From positions 3,209,001 to 3,273,000 of the forward strand of contig NZ_CP062222.1 in NCBI RefSeq assembly GCF_017487405.1: a stretch of DNA of 64,000 nucleotides, written 5' to 3'. The stretch is from Brevundimonas goettingensis. Lineage in GTDB: Bacteria; Pseudomonadota; Alphaproteobacteria; Caulobacterales; Caulobacteraceae. The first letter of the stretch is position 1; every line of letters begins with the position of its first letter. A program made the translations under genes and the position numbers. The notes under the pieces are model-generated. The model searched no databases and had not been told where the DNA came from. It worked only from the letters and a program-made list of their open reading frames with translations. Positions 24,578 through 33,435 of this stretch are shown piece by piece.

Positions 24578-24781
24578 ATGATCGATACTCCTGACTCCTC
24601 CCGGCGCAAGGCCGCTCCCACAGGCGAGGCCGGGCTGGAAGAGGCCCGTCTGCGCCAGCAGGCCATCGGCGTGAAGCTGCGTCACATGTTCGACGAGGTG
24701 GTCAACGAGCCCATCCCCGACGAATTCCTAGCCATCCTGCGCCGGGCCGACGACAATGCGGGCGAGAAGGGCGGCGAATGA
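24578..24781 (+). CDS. nepR: Anti-sigma factor NepR
   Basis: A 67-residue NepR-family anti-sigma factor that holds EcfG inactive until PhyR-P removes it. The conserved core is IGVKLRHMFDEVVNEPIPDE followed by FLAILRRAD, the two-helix EcfG/PhyR-binding segment. The N-terminus is a disordered polar tail. The ATG at 24578 is preferred; a TTG two codons upstream is also in frame. Its stop overlaps the ecfG start in ATGA, which couples anti-sigma and sigma translation. Transcribed from a sigma-EcfG promoter. Confidence 0.95.
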   Translation: MIDTPDSSRRKAAPTGEAGLEEARLRQQAIGVKLRHMFDEVVNEPIPDEFLAILRRADDNAGEKGGE

Positions 24782-25398
24782 GCGGCTCCTCCTCCCGGCC
24801 GCCGGCGCCGCCCAAACCGCCCTCGGCCGATGACGCCGGGTTCAAGCGCGAACTGGTCACCCTGATTCCGCATCTGCGCGCCTTCGCCCGGACTCTGACC
24901 GGCGATCCGACTGCGGCCGACGACCTGGCCCAGGACGCCATGATGAAGGCGTGGGACGCCCGGGCCAGCTATCAGATGGGCACCAATATGAAGGCCTGGA
25001 CCTTCATGATCCTGCGCAACCAGTTCTATTCCGAGAAGCGCCGCTCCTGGCGTCAGTCGCAGCTGGATCAGGAAGCCGCCGAGCGGACTCTGGTCGCCGT
25101 CGACGATCCCGAGGCGCCCGTCGCCCTGGACGAGCTGCGCATGGCCCTGAACACCCTGCCCGAGGAACAGCGCGAAGCCCTGATCCTCGTCGGGGCCGGC
25201 GGCTTCGCCTATGAAGAGGCGGCCGAAATCTGCCAGTGCGCGGTCGGGACGGTGAAGAGTCGCGTGAGCCGCGCCCGCCGGGCCCTGCAGGCCACGCTGG
25301 AGCGCGGCGGCTATGCCCGCGACGGCAAGGCGGCCGGAGACGCCATGCGGTCCATCCTGGCCGATGCAGACCGTCTGAGCGGCGCCAGGCAGGTCTGA
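24778..25398 (+). CDS. ecfG: General stress sigma factor EcfG (SigT-like)
   Basis: A 206-residue ECF15-type sigma factor. Region 2 reads [20 protein letters not shown] then [17 protein letters not shown], and [20 protein letters not shown] is the -10 reading part. Region 4 ([20 protein letters not shown] then [21 protein letters not shown]) reads the -35. This is the master sigma of the alphaproteobacterial general stress response and probably recognises the four GGAAC-N16-CGTT promoters in this locus. It lies in an operon with nepR and, after 4 bp, phyK. The N-terminal 20 residues are a Pro/Ser-rich extension. Confidence 0.96.
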   Translation: MSGSSSRPPAPPKPPSADDAGFKRELVTLIPHLRAFARTLTGDPTAADDLAQDAMMKAWDARASYQMGTNMKAWTFMILRNQFYSEKRRSWRQSQLDQEAAERTLVAVDDPEAPVALDELRMALNTLPEEQREALILVGAGGFAYEEAAEICQCAVGTVKSRVSRARRALQATLERGGYARDGKAAGDAMRSILADADRLSGARQV

Positions 25399-25402
25399 GC
25401 CC

Positions 25403-27205
25403 GTGGTGCGTATCGGCCGCTCCCTGGGCCGCGATCTGAAACGGCGTTTCACGCCCAGGCCCCAGAAGGCCTCGCAGCGGTTCCAGAGCATCCGCTTCCG
25501 GCTGGGCGTGGCCATGGCCATCGCCCTCCTGCCGATCCTGGTGCTGGGCGCGATCCAGACCCAGGCGGACTTCCGCGAACAGGCCGCGGATCGCCGCTCG
25601 GATCTGCAGCTGGCCGCCGCTCGCGCCGCAGCGACCACCAAGGCCCGGCTGGACAGCACCACCATCCTGCTCGAGGCCCTCGGCCCCGAGGCGACCGGCC
25701 CCAGCTGCGGTCCCCGGCTGGGGGCCCTGATCGAGCGGCTCGACGACTATGAGGCCCTCTATCGGATGTCCGGGACCGGGGACATCGTCTGTTCCTCGCG
25801 TCCGCCGCTGGCCACCAGCACCCCCGAGGTGGTCCGCGCCCGGCCCTGGTTCCAGCGGATCGCCGCCGGCGACCCCCTGGTGGTGATGCGTTCCTCGTTG
25901 ACGGTATCGCCCCGCGCCAGCCTGCTGATCGCGTCGCGGGTGGAGCGTCCGCTCGGCCGGTTCGACGGCGGCATGGTCGCCCTGATCCCGCTGGACCGGC
26001 TGCAGCCCGACGTGACCGATCCGGCCCTGCCCAAGGGCGCCCAGGCGGCCCTGACCGACGCGCAAGGGCGCATCCTGACCGCCACAGACGTCCGGGCTTT
26101 CCGCCTCAGGGGAGACCAGACCCTGGAAGGCTGGGTCGAGCGCGCCCGCAGCGACGCCACCGCCCTGTTCGAGGCCGATGACGACCTGGGCCAGCACCGG
26201 GTCTATGCCGGGGCCGCCCTGGCGGGACGCGATGTCTATGTGCTGCTGTCGGCCCCGGCGCCGGGCCTCCTGTCCTGGGCGCAGCTGAATCCGATCGGGT
26301 CGATCCTTCTGCCCTTCGCCGCCTGGCTGGCCGCCTTCGCCGCGGTCATGCTGGTCACCGAGCGGGTGGTCATCCGCTGGCTCGACTATCTGGAACGGAT
26401 CGCCGCCATCTATGCGCGCGGCCGGTTCTCTGTGCGCCCGGTCCAGGCCGCCAACGCCCCGTCGGAAATCCGCCTTCTGGCCCAGACCCTGGACGAGCTG
26501 GCCGAAAACATCACCACCCGCGACGGCATGCTGACAGAGAGCCTGACGGAAAAGGACGCGCTGATGCGCGAGATCCATCACCGGGTGAAGAACAATCTGC
26601 AGATCATCTCGTCGCTGCTGTCGATGCAGCAGCGGGCCCTGACTGACGCCCCGGCCAAGGCGGCGCTGGGCGACACCCGCCAGCGGATCTCGGCCCTGGC
26701 CCTGATCTACCGCACCCTCTACCAGTCCGAGAATATCCGCTATGCCGACGCGCGCGAGTTCCTGACCGAACTGGTCGGCCAGCTGGTCGCCGCCGAGGCC
26801 ATGCGCGGCCCCGTGGTGTCCTCGTCGGTGGAGGCTGACAGTCTGGTGGTCGATCCGGACAAGCTGGCGCCCCTGGCCCTGTGGCTGGTCGAGGCGGTTT
26901 CGAACGCCCAGAAGCACGCCTTCGCCGGGCGCGGCGGCAACCTTCAGGTTCGCTTCAAGGTCGATGGCGACAAGAGCGTGCTGGAGGTCCAGGACGACGG
27001 CCCTGGTCCGGATCAGGCCGCGGTCACCGCCGGGGTCGGACGCACCCTGATGGGCGCCTTCGCCAAACAACTGAGGGGCGAGGCCGAAATTCTGCGCGGT
27101 CCCGACGGCGGCACCATCGCCCGGATGGTCTTCGCCACGCCCGAGGCCGTCGTGCCCAGCGATCCCGCCGATCTGGTCGGAACCGCCAAGCCTCCGTCGC
27201 GTTGA
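25403..27205 (+). CDS. phyK: HWE/HisKA_2 sensor histidine kinase, PhyK-like
   Basis: 600 residues: a cytoplasmic basic start, a first membrane helix (about 33-50, [18 protein letters not shown]), a periplasmic sensor region (about 55-285), a second helix (about 295-320), a HAMP-like linker, then a HisKA_2 domain with [20 protein letters not shown] (phospho-His about 393) and an HATPase with NAQKHAF and VQDDGPGPD. The position directly after ecfG and the kinase class identify it as the PhyR kinase. The start is GTG at 25403 or 25406. Its last codons carry the promoter of the next gene. Confidence 0.9.
   Translation: MVRIGRSLGRDLKRRFTPRPQKASQRFQSIRFRLGVAMAIALLPILVLGAIQTQADFREQAADRRSDLQLAAARAAATTKARLDSTTILLEALGPEATGPSCGPRLGALIERLDDYEALYRMSGTGDIVCSSRPPLATSTPEVVRARPWFQRIAAGDPLVVMRSSLTVSPRASLLIASRVERPLGRFDGGMVALIPLDRLQPDVTDPALPKGAQAALTDAQGRILTATDVRAFRLRGDQTLEGWVERARSDATALFEADDDLGQHRVYAGAALAGRDVYVLLSAPAPGLLSWAQLNPIGSILLPFAAWLAAFAAVMLVTERVVIRWLDYLERIAAIYARGRFSVRPVQAANAPSEIRLLAQTLDELAENITTRDGMLTESLTEKDALMREIHHRVKNNLQIISSLLSMQQRALTDAPAKAALGDTRQRISALALIYRTLYQSENIRYADAREFLTELVGQLVAAEAMRGPVVSSSVEADSLVVDPDKLAPLALWLVEAVSNAQKHAFAGRGGNLQVRFKVDGDKSVLEVQDDGPGPDQAAVTAGVGRTLMGAFAKQLRGEAEILRGPDGGTIARMVFATPEAVVPSDPADLVGTAKPPSR
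27179..27203 (+). promoter_or_regulatory. Sigma-EcfG promoter inside the phyK 3' end
   Basis: GGAAC (27179-27183), 16-base spacer, CGTT (27200-27203), wholly within the last codons and stop of phyK and 53 bp before the entericidin-like ATG. It would give stress-specific transcription of that small gene independent of the operon. Confidence 0.85.
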
Positions 27206-27255
27206 TCCGACAGACCCGGTGCGATCATCGCGCCGCCCCTCCCGGAGTGTTTCCA

Positions 27256-27396
27256 ATGCGCAAGATGTTCGTTCTGTTCGCCGCCGCCGCCGCCCTGACC
27301 ACCGCCGCCTGCAACACGGTTTCGGGCGTGGGCAAGGACACCGCCGCCGCCGGCAACGCCGTGACCGGCGCCGCCGAGGACGCCAAGGGCAACTGA
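27256..27396 (+). CDS. Entericidin-like small lipoprotein
   Basis: A 46-residue protein: signal sequence MRKMFVLFAAAAALTTAAC, then NTVSGVGKDTAAAGNAVTG and a short acidic end. The C-N-T-V-x-G-x-G-K-D pattern after the modified cysteine is that of the EcnA/EcnB family. Those are tiny outer- or inner-membrane lipoproteins; in E. coli they form a toxin/antidote pair linked to stationary-phase lysis. Many bacteria have single copies as stress-induced envelope lipoproteins. A sigma-EcfG promoter lies just upstream and a clear terminator downstream. Confidence 0.88.
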   Translation: MRKMFVLFAAAAALTTAACNTVSGVGKDTAAAGNAVTGAAEDAKGN

Positions 27397-27470
27397 TAGC
27401 GGAACCGCGTTCTTCGGAGCGCGTTTCCAGGGGCGTCCGTGGCTGGAGAGAGCCGCCGACGCCGTAAAGA

Positions 27471-27502
27471 GCCCCGCCGGTCGCCCCACCGGCGGGGTTT
27501 TT
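27471..27502 (+). terminator. Rho-independent terminator after the entericidin-like gene
   Basis: CCCCGCCGGT / ACCGGCGGGG stem with a CGCCCC-type loop, followed by TTTTT (27498-27502). It closes the general stress locus about 75 bp after the last stop codon. Confidence 0.9.
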
Positions 27503-27598
27503 GCTGCGCCGCGCCCAACCGCCGCGCTTCCCCCTCGTGACCCCGCCCGCTAGGGTCGCCCGAAGACGGCCCGCCAGAGGCTGACCGGGGAGATCAAG

Positions 27599-29260
27599 AT
27601 GACCGCAGCCACCACCACCAAGAGCGCAGAGCCCGCCCTGACGACCGTGGTAGCCGCCTCGGCCGCCGGCACCGCCTTCGAGTGGTACGACTTCTTCGTC
27701 TTCGGCTCCCTGACCACCATCATCGCCCGCCATTTCTTCGCCGATGCCGGCGAGGCGGTGTCCTACATCCTGGCCCTGCTGACCTTCGGCCTGGGCTTTG
27801 TCGTGCGGCCCGCCGGGGCCCTGGCCTTCGGCTGGTTCGGCGACAAGACCGGGCGCAAGACCACCTTCCTGGTGACCATCACCATGATGGGTCTGGCCAC
27901 CGTGGCCATCGGCCTGCTGCCCGACTACGGCATGATCGGCCTGGCCGCGCCGATCCTTCTGCTGATCATGCGGATGCTGCAGGGCTTCGCCCTGGGCGGC
28001 GAATACGGCGGCGCGGCCATCTATGTCGCCGAGCATGCGCCGCGGAAGACGCGCGGCCTGCTGACTTCCTACATCAACACCACCGCCGCGCTCGGCCTGA
28101 TCCTGGCCCTGGTCGTCATCCTGACCACCCGGACCATTCTCGGGGTCGAGGCCTTCGACGAATGGGGCTGGCGCATCCCCTTCTGCCTGTCGGCCCTGCT
28201 GCTGGTCGTGTCGCTGTGGATCCGGGTGAAGCTGCACGAGAGCCCGGCCTTCGTGAAGATGGCGGCCGAGAGCCAGGGCCGTCACGCCCCGTTCCGCGAA
28301 AGCTTCCTGAGCTGGAAGAACGCCCGCTGGGTGCTGGTCGCCCTCGTCGGCATCATGTTCGCGCAAGGGGCCGTCTGGTACGCCAGCTATTTCTACACAC
28401 GTTTCTTCATGGAGCGGGTGCTCAAGGTCGAGGCCTCGACCGTGGACGGCATGATCCTGGCCCTGACCGTCGCCTCGGCCCTGCTCTATGTCCTGTTCGG
28501 TTGGCTGTCGGACAAGATCGGGCGCAAGCCCGTGATGGTCGGCGGTATGATCCTGTTCCTGATCGCGGTCTTTCCCGGCTTTCACGCCCTGACCCGCGCC
28601 GCCAATCCGGCCCTGGCGGAGGCCCAGGCCAGCTCGCCCGTCACCGTGGTCGCCGACCCCGCCGCCTGCGCGGTCCAGTTCGATCCCGTCGGCAAGACCG
28701 CCTTCACCTCCTCCTGCGACCTGGCCAAGTCGGTCCTCTCCAACGCCGGGGTCAACTACGCCAATATCGCCGCCCCGGCTGGGTCGGTGGCGGTGGTGCG
28801 GATCGGCGGGCAGGAAGTGGCTTCGGTGGAGGCCGGCAAGCTCGCGGGCGCGGACCTCAAGGCGGCGCGCACCGACGTCGAGACCCGGCTCAAAGCGGCC
28901 CTGGTCGAAGCCGGCTACCCGGCCAGGGCCGACCCGGCCCGCTTCAACTGGTGGGGCGTCTTCGGGGTGCTGATGATCTTCATGGTCGCCGCCACCGCCG
29001 TCTATGGCCCGCAGGCGGCGGCTCTGGTCGAGCTGTTCCCGACGCGGGTCCGCTACACGGCCATGAGCGTGCCCTACAATATCGGCACCGGCTGGATCGG
29101 GGGCCTCTTGCCGGCCGCCAGCTTCGCCCTCGTGGCCTGGTCGGGGAACATCTATTTCGGCCTCTGGTACGCGCTGGGATTCACCGCCGTGGCCGCCGTC
29201 GCGGCCCTGATCTTCCTGCCGGAGACGAAGGGCAGGGATCTCGACACCATTGGCGACTGA
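27599..29260 (+). CDS. MFS metabolite:H+ symporter (MHS family)
   Basis: A 553-residue, 12-helix transporter of the ProP/KgtP/ShiA group. It shows the MHS start AAGTAFEWYDFFVFGSL, the loop 2-3 motif GWFGDKTGRKTTFL, LQGFALGGEYGGAAIYVAEH and the C-half repeat GWLSDKIGRKPVM. Substrates in the family are organic acids or osmolytes. It carries an unusual soluble insert of about 110 residues (roughly 335-445, with two cysteines) between helices of the C-terminal half. It stands upstream of a dehydrogenase, CoA-transferase and acyl-CoA dehydrogenase, so a dicarboxylate such as glutarate or 2-oxoglutarate is a reasonable guess. Confidence 0.88.
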   Translation: MTAATTTKSAEPALTTVVAASAAGTAFEWYDFFVFGSLTTIIARHFFADAGEAVSYILALLTFGLGFVVRPAGALAFGWFGDKTGRKTTFLVTITMMGLATVAIGLLPDYGMIGLAAPILLLIMRMLQGFALGGEYGGAAIYVAEHAPRKTRGLLTSYINTTAALGLILALVVILTTRTILGVEAFDEWGWRIPFCLSALLLVVSLWIRVKLHESPAFVKMAAESQGRHAPFRESFLSWKNARWVLVALVGIMFAQGAVWYASYFYTRFFMERVLKVEASTVDGMILALTVASALLYVLFGWLSDKIGRKPVMVGGMILFLIAVFPGFHALTRAANPALAEAQASSPVTVVADPAACAVQFDPVGKTAFTSSCDLAKSVLSNAGVNYANIAAPAGSVAVVRIGGQEVASVEAGKLAGADLKAARTDVETRLKAALVEAGYPARADPARFNWWGVFGVLMIFMVAATAVYGPQAAALVELFPTRVRYTAMSVPYNIGTGWIGGLLPAASFALVAWSGNIYFGLWYALGFTAVAAVAALIFLPETKGRDLDTIGD

Positions 29261-29345
29261 GACCCTGAAGCGAACCATGATTTTTTTGCGCCCTGACGCG
29301 ACGTCACGGCGTTAGAGATCACGCATTATCGACGAGGGTCCCGCC

Positions 29346-30800
29346 ATGAACACCGCCGCCCGCGACGCCGGCCTGAAGCTTCTGCGCCAACACGCCCTGC
29401 TGGCCGGGGAGGCCATTCCCGCGGGCTCGGGCGGCATTCCGGTCGACGATCCGGCGACCGGCGAGATCATCGGCCATATCCCCGATCTGGGCGGCGCGGA
29501 GACCGAGCGGGCCATTCAGGCCGCCCATGACGCCTTCCCCGACTGGTCGCGCAGCGATCCGCACAAGCGGGCGAAATTCCTGCGCGACTGGGCCGCCCTG
29601 ATCGACGCCAATACCGAGGGGCTCGGCGCCCTGATGGCGTTGGAGAACGGCAAACCGTTCGAGGAGGCCAAGGGCGAGGTCGCCTATGCCAACGGGTTCA
29701 TCAAATGGTTCGCCGGACAGGCAGAGCGCATTATCGGCGAGACCCAGGACAGTCCTCTGGGCCACGTCATCCTGACCTTCCGCGAGGCGGTCGGTCCCTG
29801 CGCCCTGATCACCCCGTGGAACTTCCCGGCGGCCATGCTGACGCGCAAGCTCGGCCCCGCCTTCGCCGCCGGCTGCACCGCCGTGGTCAAGCCGGCCTCC
29901 CAGACGCCCTTCACCGCCATTGCGCTGGCCGAACTGGCCTATGAGGCGGGGCTGCCCAAGGGGGCGCTGAGCGTCATTACCGGTGATGCGGCGACCATCG
30001 GCGGGGTGCTGACCGCCTCCCCCCTGATCCGCAAGCTGAGCTTCACCGGCTCGACCCCTATCGGGAGGCTGCTCGCGAAACAGTCGGCGGATACGCTGAA
30101 GCGGGTGTCGATGGAGCTTGGCGGCGCCGCGCCCCTGATCGTCTTCGCCGACGCCGATCTGGATCTGGCCGTCGCCGAGACCATCAAGGGCAAGTTCAGG
30201 AACGGCGGCCAGACCTGCGTCTGCCCGAACCGCGTCTATGTCGAGGCCTCGGTCGCCGAGGCCTACGCCACGAAATTGGCGGCCGAGGTGGCGAAGATTC
30301 CGGTCGGTCCGGCCTTCGAAGAGGGCGTGAAGGTCGGCCCCCTGATCGAGGACAAGGCCATCGACAAGGTCGAGGCCCATCTGGCCCATGTGAAGGCCGA
30401 CGGCGGCAAGGTCCTGACCGGCGGGGCGCGCCACGAACTGGGCGGCCGCTTTTTCCAGCCGACCGTCACCCTCGGCGGCAAGGACGAACTGTTCCGCCGG
30501 GAAGAGACCTTCGGCCCCCTGATCCCCGTCTTCCCGTTTGAGACCGAGGCGGAGGTCATGGCCATGGCCAACGATTCGGAGTTCGGCCTCGCCTCCTATC
30601 TGTTCACCCGGGATCTGGACCGGGCCATGCGTATCGGCCGGCATATCGAGGCGGGGATGATCGGCATCAACACCGGCCTGATCTCCACCGCCGTCGCCCC
30701 CTTCGGCGGGGTCAAGTCGTCCGGCTACGGCCGCGAGGGCTCGATCCACGGGATCGACGAATATGTCGACATCAAACAGGTGACGCTGGCGCTCAAATAA
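29346..30800 (+). CDS. gabD: NAD(P)-dependent succinate/glutarate-semialdehyde dehydrogenase
   Basis: A 484-residue aldehyde dehydrogenase of the GabD/DavD type. Catalytic Cys291 lies in GGQTCVCPNRVYVE and the general base Glu257 in SMELGGAAPLIVF; the cofactor region is SFTGSTPIGRLL. The second cysteine two residues after the nucleophile is the redox-switch Cys of SSADHs. Such enzymes oxidise succinate semialdehyde (GABA shunt) or glutarate semialdehyde (lysine catabolism). Glutaryl-type genes nearby favour the latter here. The stop overlaps the convergent CoA-transferase gene by 8 bp. Confidence 0.93.
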   Translation: MNTAARDAGLKLLRQHALLAGEAIPAGSGGIPVDDPATGEIIGHIPDLGGAETERAIQAAHDAFPDWSRSDPHKRAKFLRDWAALIDANTEGLGALMALENGKPFEEAKGEVAYANGFIKWFAGQAERIIGETQDSPLGHVILTFREAVGPCALITPWNFPAAMLTRKLGPAFAAGCTAVVKPASQTPFTAIALAELAYEAGLPKGALSVITGDAATIGGVLTASPLIRKLSFTGSTPIGRLLAKQSADTLKRVSMELGGAAPLIVFADADLDLAVAETIKGKFRNGGQTCVCPNRVYVEASVAEAYATKLAAEVAKIPVGPAFEEGVKVGPLIEDKAIDKVEAHLAHVKADGGKVLTGGARHELGGRFFQPTVTLGGKDELFRREETFGPLIPVFPFETEAEVMAMANDSEFGLASYLFTRDLDRAMRIGRHIEAGMIGINTGLISTAVAPFGGVKSSGYGREGSIHGIDEYVDIKQVTLALK

Positions 30801-32040
30801 TGCCCATGGTCCTGAGCGCGGCCAGCCGCTCAGCGTCCAGACCCATTCCGCTCAGCACCTCCTCCGTATCCTGCCCCAGGGCGGGTGGGGCGGCGTCATA
30901 GGCGACGGGGGTCTTCGACAGGCGGATGGGAGAGGCTACGGTCTTCACCGGGCCTGACAGATCGGCGCGCGCCTGTTCGACGACGAGGCCGCGGTGGATC
31001 GCCTGGGGCTCCTCGAACACCTGATCGATCGTATTGACCGGCCCGCATGGCACGCCGGCGGCGTCCAGCGCCACGGTCAGCTCCCGCATGGTCAGCCGGG
31101 CGGTCAGGGCGCTGATCTCCGCCGTCAGCACGGCGCGGTGCTCGATCCGCAGCGCATTGGAGACGAAGCGCGGGTCGGTCCCCAGACCCTCGGCCCTGAG
31201 CGCCTTCGCAAAGGCGCGGAACTGGCCGTCATTGCCGACCGCCACCACGATCATCCCGTCCGAGCAGGGGAAGGGCTGGTACGGGGCGAGGTTGGGGTGG
31301 GCGTTGCCCATCCGCGTCGGCGCCTTGCCTGAGGCGAAATAGTTGGTCGCCTGATTGGCCAGCATGGCCGCCTGAACGTCGAACAGGGCAAGGTCGATAT
31401 GCTGGCCCTCCCCGGTCGCCCGGGCGTGCAGCAGGGCCGCGAGAATGGCGTTGGCGGCATACATCCCGGTGAAGAGATCGACCACGGCGACCCCGACCTT
31501 CATCGGTTCCGCGCCCGGCGCCCCGTCGGCCTGGCCGGTGATCGACATCAGCCCGCCCATGGCCTGGATCATATAGTCGTAGCCGGGTCGGGCGGCGTCG
31601 GGCCCGTCCTGGCCGAAGCCGGTGATCGAGCAATAGACCAGCTTCGGGTGGGCCGCCGTCAGGCTGGCGTGGTCGAGGCCGTATTTCCGCAAGCCCCCGG
31701 TCTTGAAGTTCTCGATGACCACGTCGCAGGTCGCCGCCAGATCGCGCGCGAGGGCCGCGCCTTCTTCCGAGGCGATGTCCAGGGTGACCGACTTCTTGCC
31801 CCGGTTGGCCGAGAGGAAATAGGCCGCGTCGCCGCGCCCGCCGTCGGTCGTCTTCAGGAAGGGCGGGCCCCAGCCGCGGGTGTCGTCGCCCGCCCCCGGC
31901 CGCTCGATCTTGATCACCTCGGCGCCCAGATCGGCCAGGACCTGAGTCGCCCACGGCCCCGCAAGCACCCGGGACAGGTCGAGGACGCGAACGCCGGCCA
32001 GGGGACCCTGGATGAAAGAGGGGCGGGAAGACTGGGTCAT
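30793..32040 (-). CDS. CaiB/BaiF family (class III) CoA-transferase
   Basis: A 415-residue class III CoA-transferase. Typical features are GVRVLDLSRVLAGPWATQVL, then LGAEVIKIERPGAGDDTRGW, and LVYCSITGFGQDGPDAARPG, with the catalytic aspartate in VAVVDLFTGMYAANAI. The domain-swapped fold of the family needs a dimer. Substrates range from carnitine to succinate, glutarate and oxalate. Beside a glutaryl-CoA dehydrogenase-like gene, succinyl-CoA:glutarate CoA-transferase (SUGCT-like) is the best hypothesis, but sequence alone cannot prove it. Confidence 0.88.
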   Translation of the reverse strand: MTQSSRPSFIQGPLAGVRVLDLSRVLAGPWATQVLADLGAEVIKIERPGAGDDTRGWGPPFLKTTDGGRGDAAYFLSANRGKKSVTLDIASEEGAALARDLAATCDVVIENFKTGGLRKYGLDHASLTAAHPKLVYCSITGFGQDGPDAARPGYDYMIQAMGGLMSITGQADGAPGAEPMKVGVAVVDLFTGMYAANAILAALLHARATGEGQHIDLALFDVQAAMLANQATNYFASGKAPTRMGNAHPNLAPYQPFPCSDGMIVVAVGNDGQFRAFAKALRAEGLGTDPRFVSNALRIEHRAVLTAEISALTARLTMRELTVALDAAGVPCGPVNTIDQVFEEPQAIHRGLVVEQARADLSGPVKTVASPIRLSKTPVAYDAAPPALGQDTEEVLSGMGLDAERLAALRTMGII

Positions 32041-32095
32041 TCCCCTGCCTAACCCGTCTCCCGGTTCGGGAGAAGGCGGGGGCCTGAGGCTGCTG

Positions 32096-32929
32096 TCAGA
32101 AGCCGACCCGGAGGAACACGGCGGGACCCGAGAACTGGTAGGACATGTCGCCCGTCCACTTTTCCTTGTCGATCTGCAGGCCGTAGTCGACGTAGCGATA
32201 CATGGCTCCCACCCCGACGTTCCTGAACAGCTGCCAGGAGATGGTCGCCTGGGCGTTGGTCAGTTCGCCGTCATAGTCGCCGACGCCCAGAGACATATAG
32301 TCGAACCGCCCGCCGACGCTCAGCCTGGGTGTGATGCGATAGCCCGCATAGAGACCGAGGGTGGGCAGGGGCGCCAGGACGTCCCGCTCGCGACGCAGGG
32401 CCTGGAGGCTGGCGCTGCCGATATAGCCCTTGCCTTCGAGCTGGAGATCAAAGGTGGTGACGTGAGCGCCGAGCGAAACCCCGACCTCGGCCCGGTCGTT
32501 GTGAATGAAGGAATAGGCGGCGCTCAGCCGATAGACACTGGTGTCGAAGGCGCTGTTGAGCGTTACCCCGACCGGATAGGTGACGTCGTCGAAGACGATC
32601 TCCCGCTGAAGACCGACGCTGCCTTCCCGGTCCAGGGCGAAATACTCGCCGGTGATCGTCCAACGGCTCCCCAGCCGGGCGCCGAGGAACAGGTCCGGCA
32701 GGGTCTCGCGATCCGCCAGGTTGAGATCGGATTCCAGGCTGATGTCGGTGCCGGCCCCCATTCCGTAGCTGGGCGACACCTGCACATGGGTGTCGATGTT
32801 CGGCTTGAAGGCCGAGGCCTCGAACCAGAAGCGGTCCTCCAGGGCCTGGGCGGCGGCGGAGGTCGCCGTCGCCCCCCAGCACAGCAGGCCGGACGCGAAC
32901 AGCGAGGAGATCAGCGGGAGATGTTTCAT
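32096..32929 (-). CDS. Outer-membrane beta-barrel protein
   Basis: 277 residues: a signal peptide (MKHLPLISSLFASGLLCWGA, cleavage after SAAAQA near residue 28), then alternating amphipathic strands such as RWTITGEYFALDREG, YRLSAAYSFIHND and ARLGSRW, ending in a C-terminal aromatic residue (FLRVGF), the sign for BAM-mediated insertion. This looks like a small porin-like barrel of about 12 strands. No known family stands out. It is located between the CoA-transferase and a DUF6356 gene on the same strand and may serve solute entry for the nearby transporter. Confidence 0.75.
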   Translation of the reverse strand: MKHLPLISSLFASGLLCWGATATSAAAQALEDRFWFEASAFKPNIDTHVQVSPSYGMGAGTDISLESDLNLADRETLPDLFLGARLGSRWTITGEYFALDREGSVGLQREIVFDDVTYPVGVTLNSAFDTSVYRLSAAYSFIHNDRAEVGVSLGAHVTTFDLQLEGKGYIGSASLQALRRERDVLAPLPTLGLYAGYRITPRLSVGGRFDYMSLGVGDYDGELTNAQATISWQLFRNVGVGAMYRYVDYGLQIDKEKWTGDMSYQFSGPAVFLRVGF

Positions 32930-33024
32930 CGGACGTCCTTGGCGGTCGCCCGAGAGGTCGCGGCGTCGCTTGTCCGTGAGAATGTTCCCGACGCCCTGAA
33001 GCGCCTATCAGGTCGAATCCCGAC

Positions 33025-33291
33025 CTAAAGTCCCGGGTCCCAGACGCCGGCGTCACGCATGCGACACTCCCTCGCCTCTTCGGCCCGGCCGCCCAGCTCG
33101 CGGGCCATGGTCCTGATCTCGTCCGAAACGGCGGTCTTGCACACGCCGGGCACCAGTCCATGCAGGAAGGCGGTCGCAGACAGTCGAGCCAGCCGCATCC
33201 CCATGCCGAAGGCCGTCGCCGAATGCTCGAGATAGGTTTCGCCCACCTCGCGCGGATGGTCGGCGAACAGGATCTTCAACCTGCGGATCAT
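33025..33291 (-). CDS. DUF6356 family protein
   Basis: An 88-residue protein starting MIRRLKILFADHPREVGETY, then LEHSATAFGMGMRLARLSAT and LVPGVCKTAVSDEIRTMARE. The ADHPREVGETYLEH segment and the following amphipathic helix are the family's recognisable core. It may bind membranes peripherally, but its function is unknown. A short helical C-terminus contains Cys residues (ECRMRDAG). It is an independent gene, 95 bp upstream of the barrel-protein start. Confidence 0.75.
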   Translation of the reverse strand: MIRRLKILFADHPREVGETYLEHSATAFGMGMRLARLSATAFLHGLVPGVCKTAVSDEIRTMARELGGRAEEARECRMRDAGVWDPGL

Positions 33292-33435
33292 GGAAGGTCC
33301 TCCGAGACACCGGGCCAGCCCCTACCCGGCGCAGCCATTCTGCCCTAAACCGCGAACAACAACAGGGGCCGGATCGTCACGACGCGTCACGATCCGCTGA
33401 ACGCCCTGAAACACTATAGAGACCGGGAAGATCAC

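Noticed and set aside
25004..29278. A 1424-codon open frame on the minus strand across ecfG, phyK and the MFS gene
   Set aside because: It is antisense to three well-identified proteins, is rich in Gly/Arg/Gln/Asp repeats and shows no domain. Such long shadow frames are expected in DNA of this GC content.
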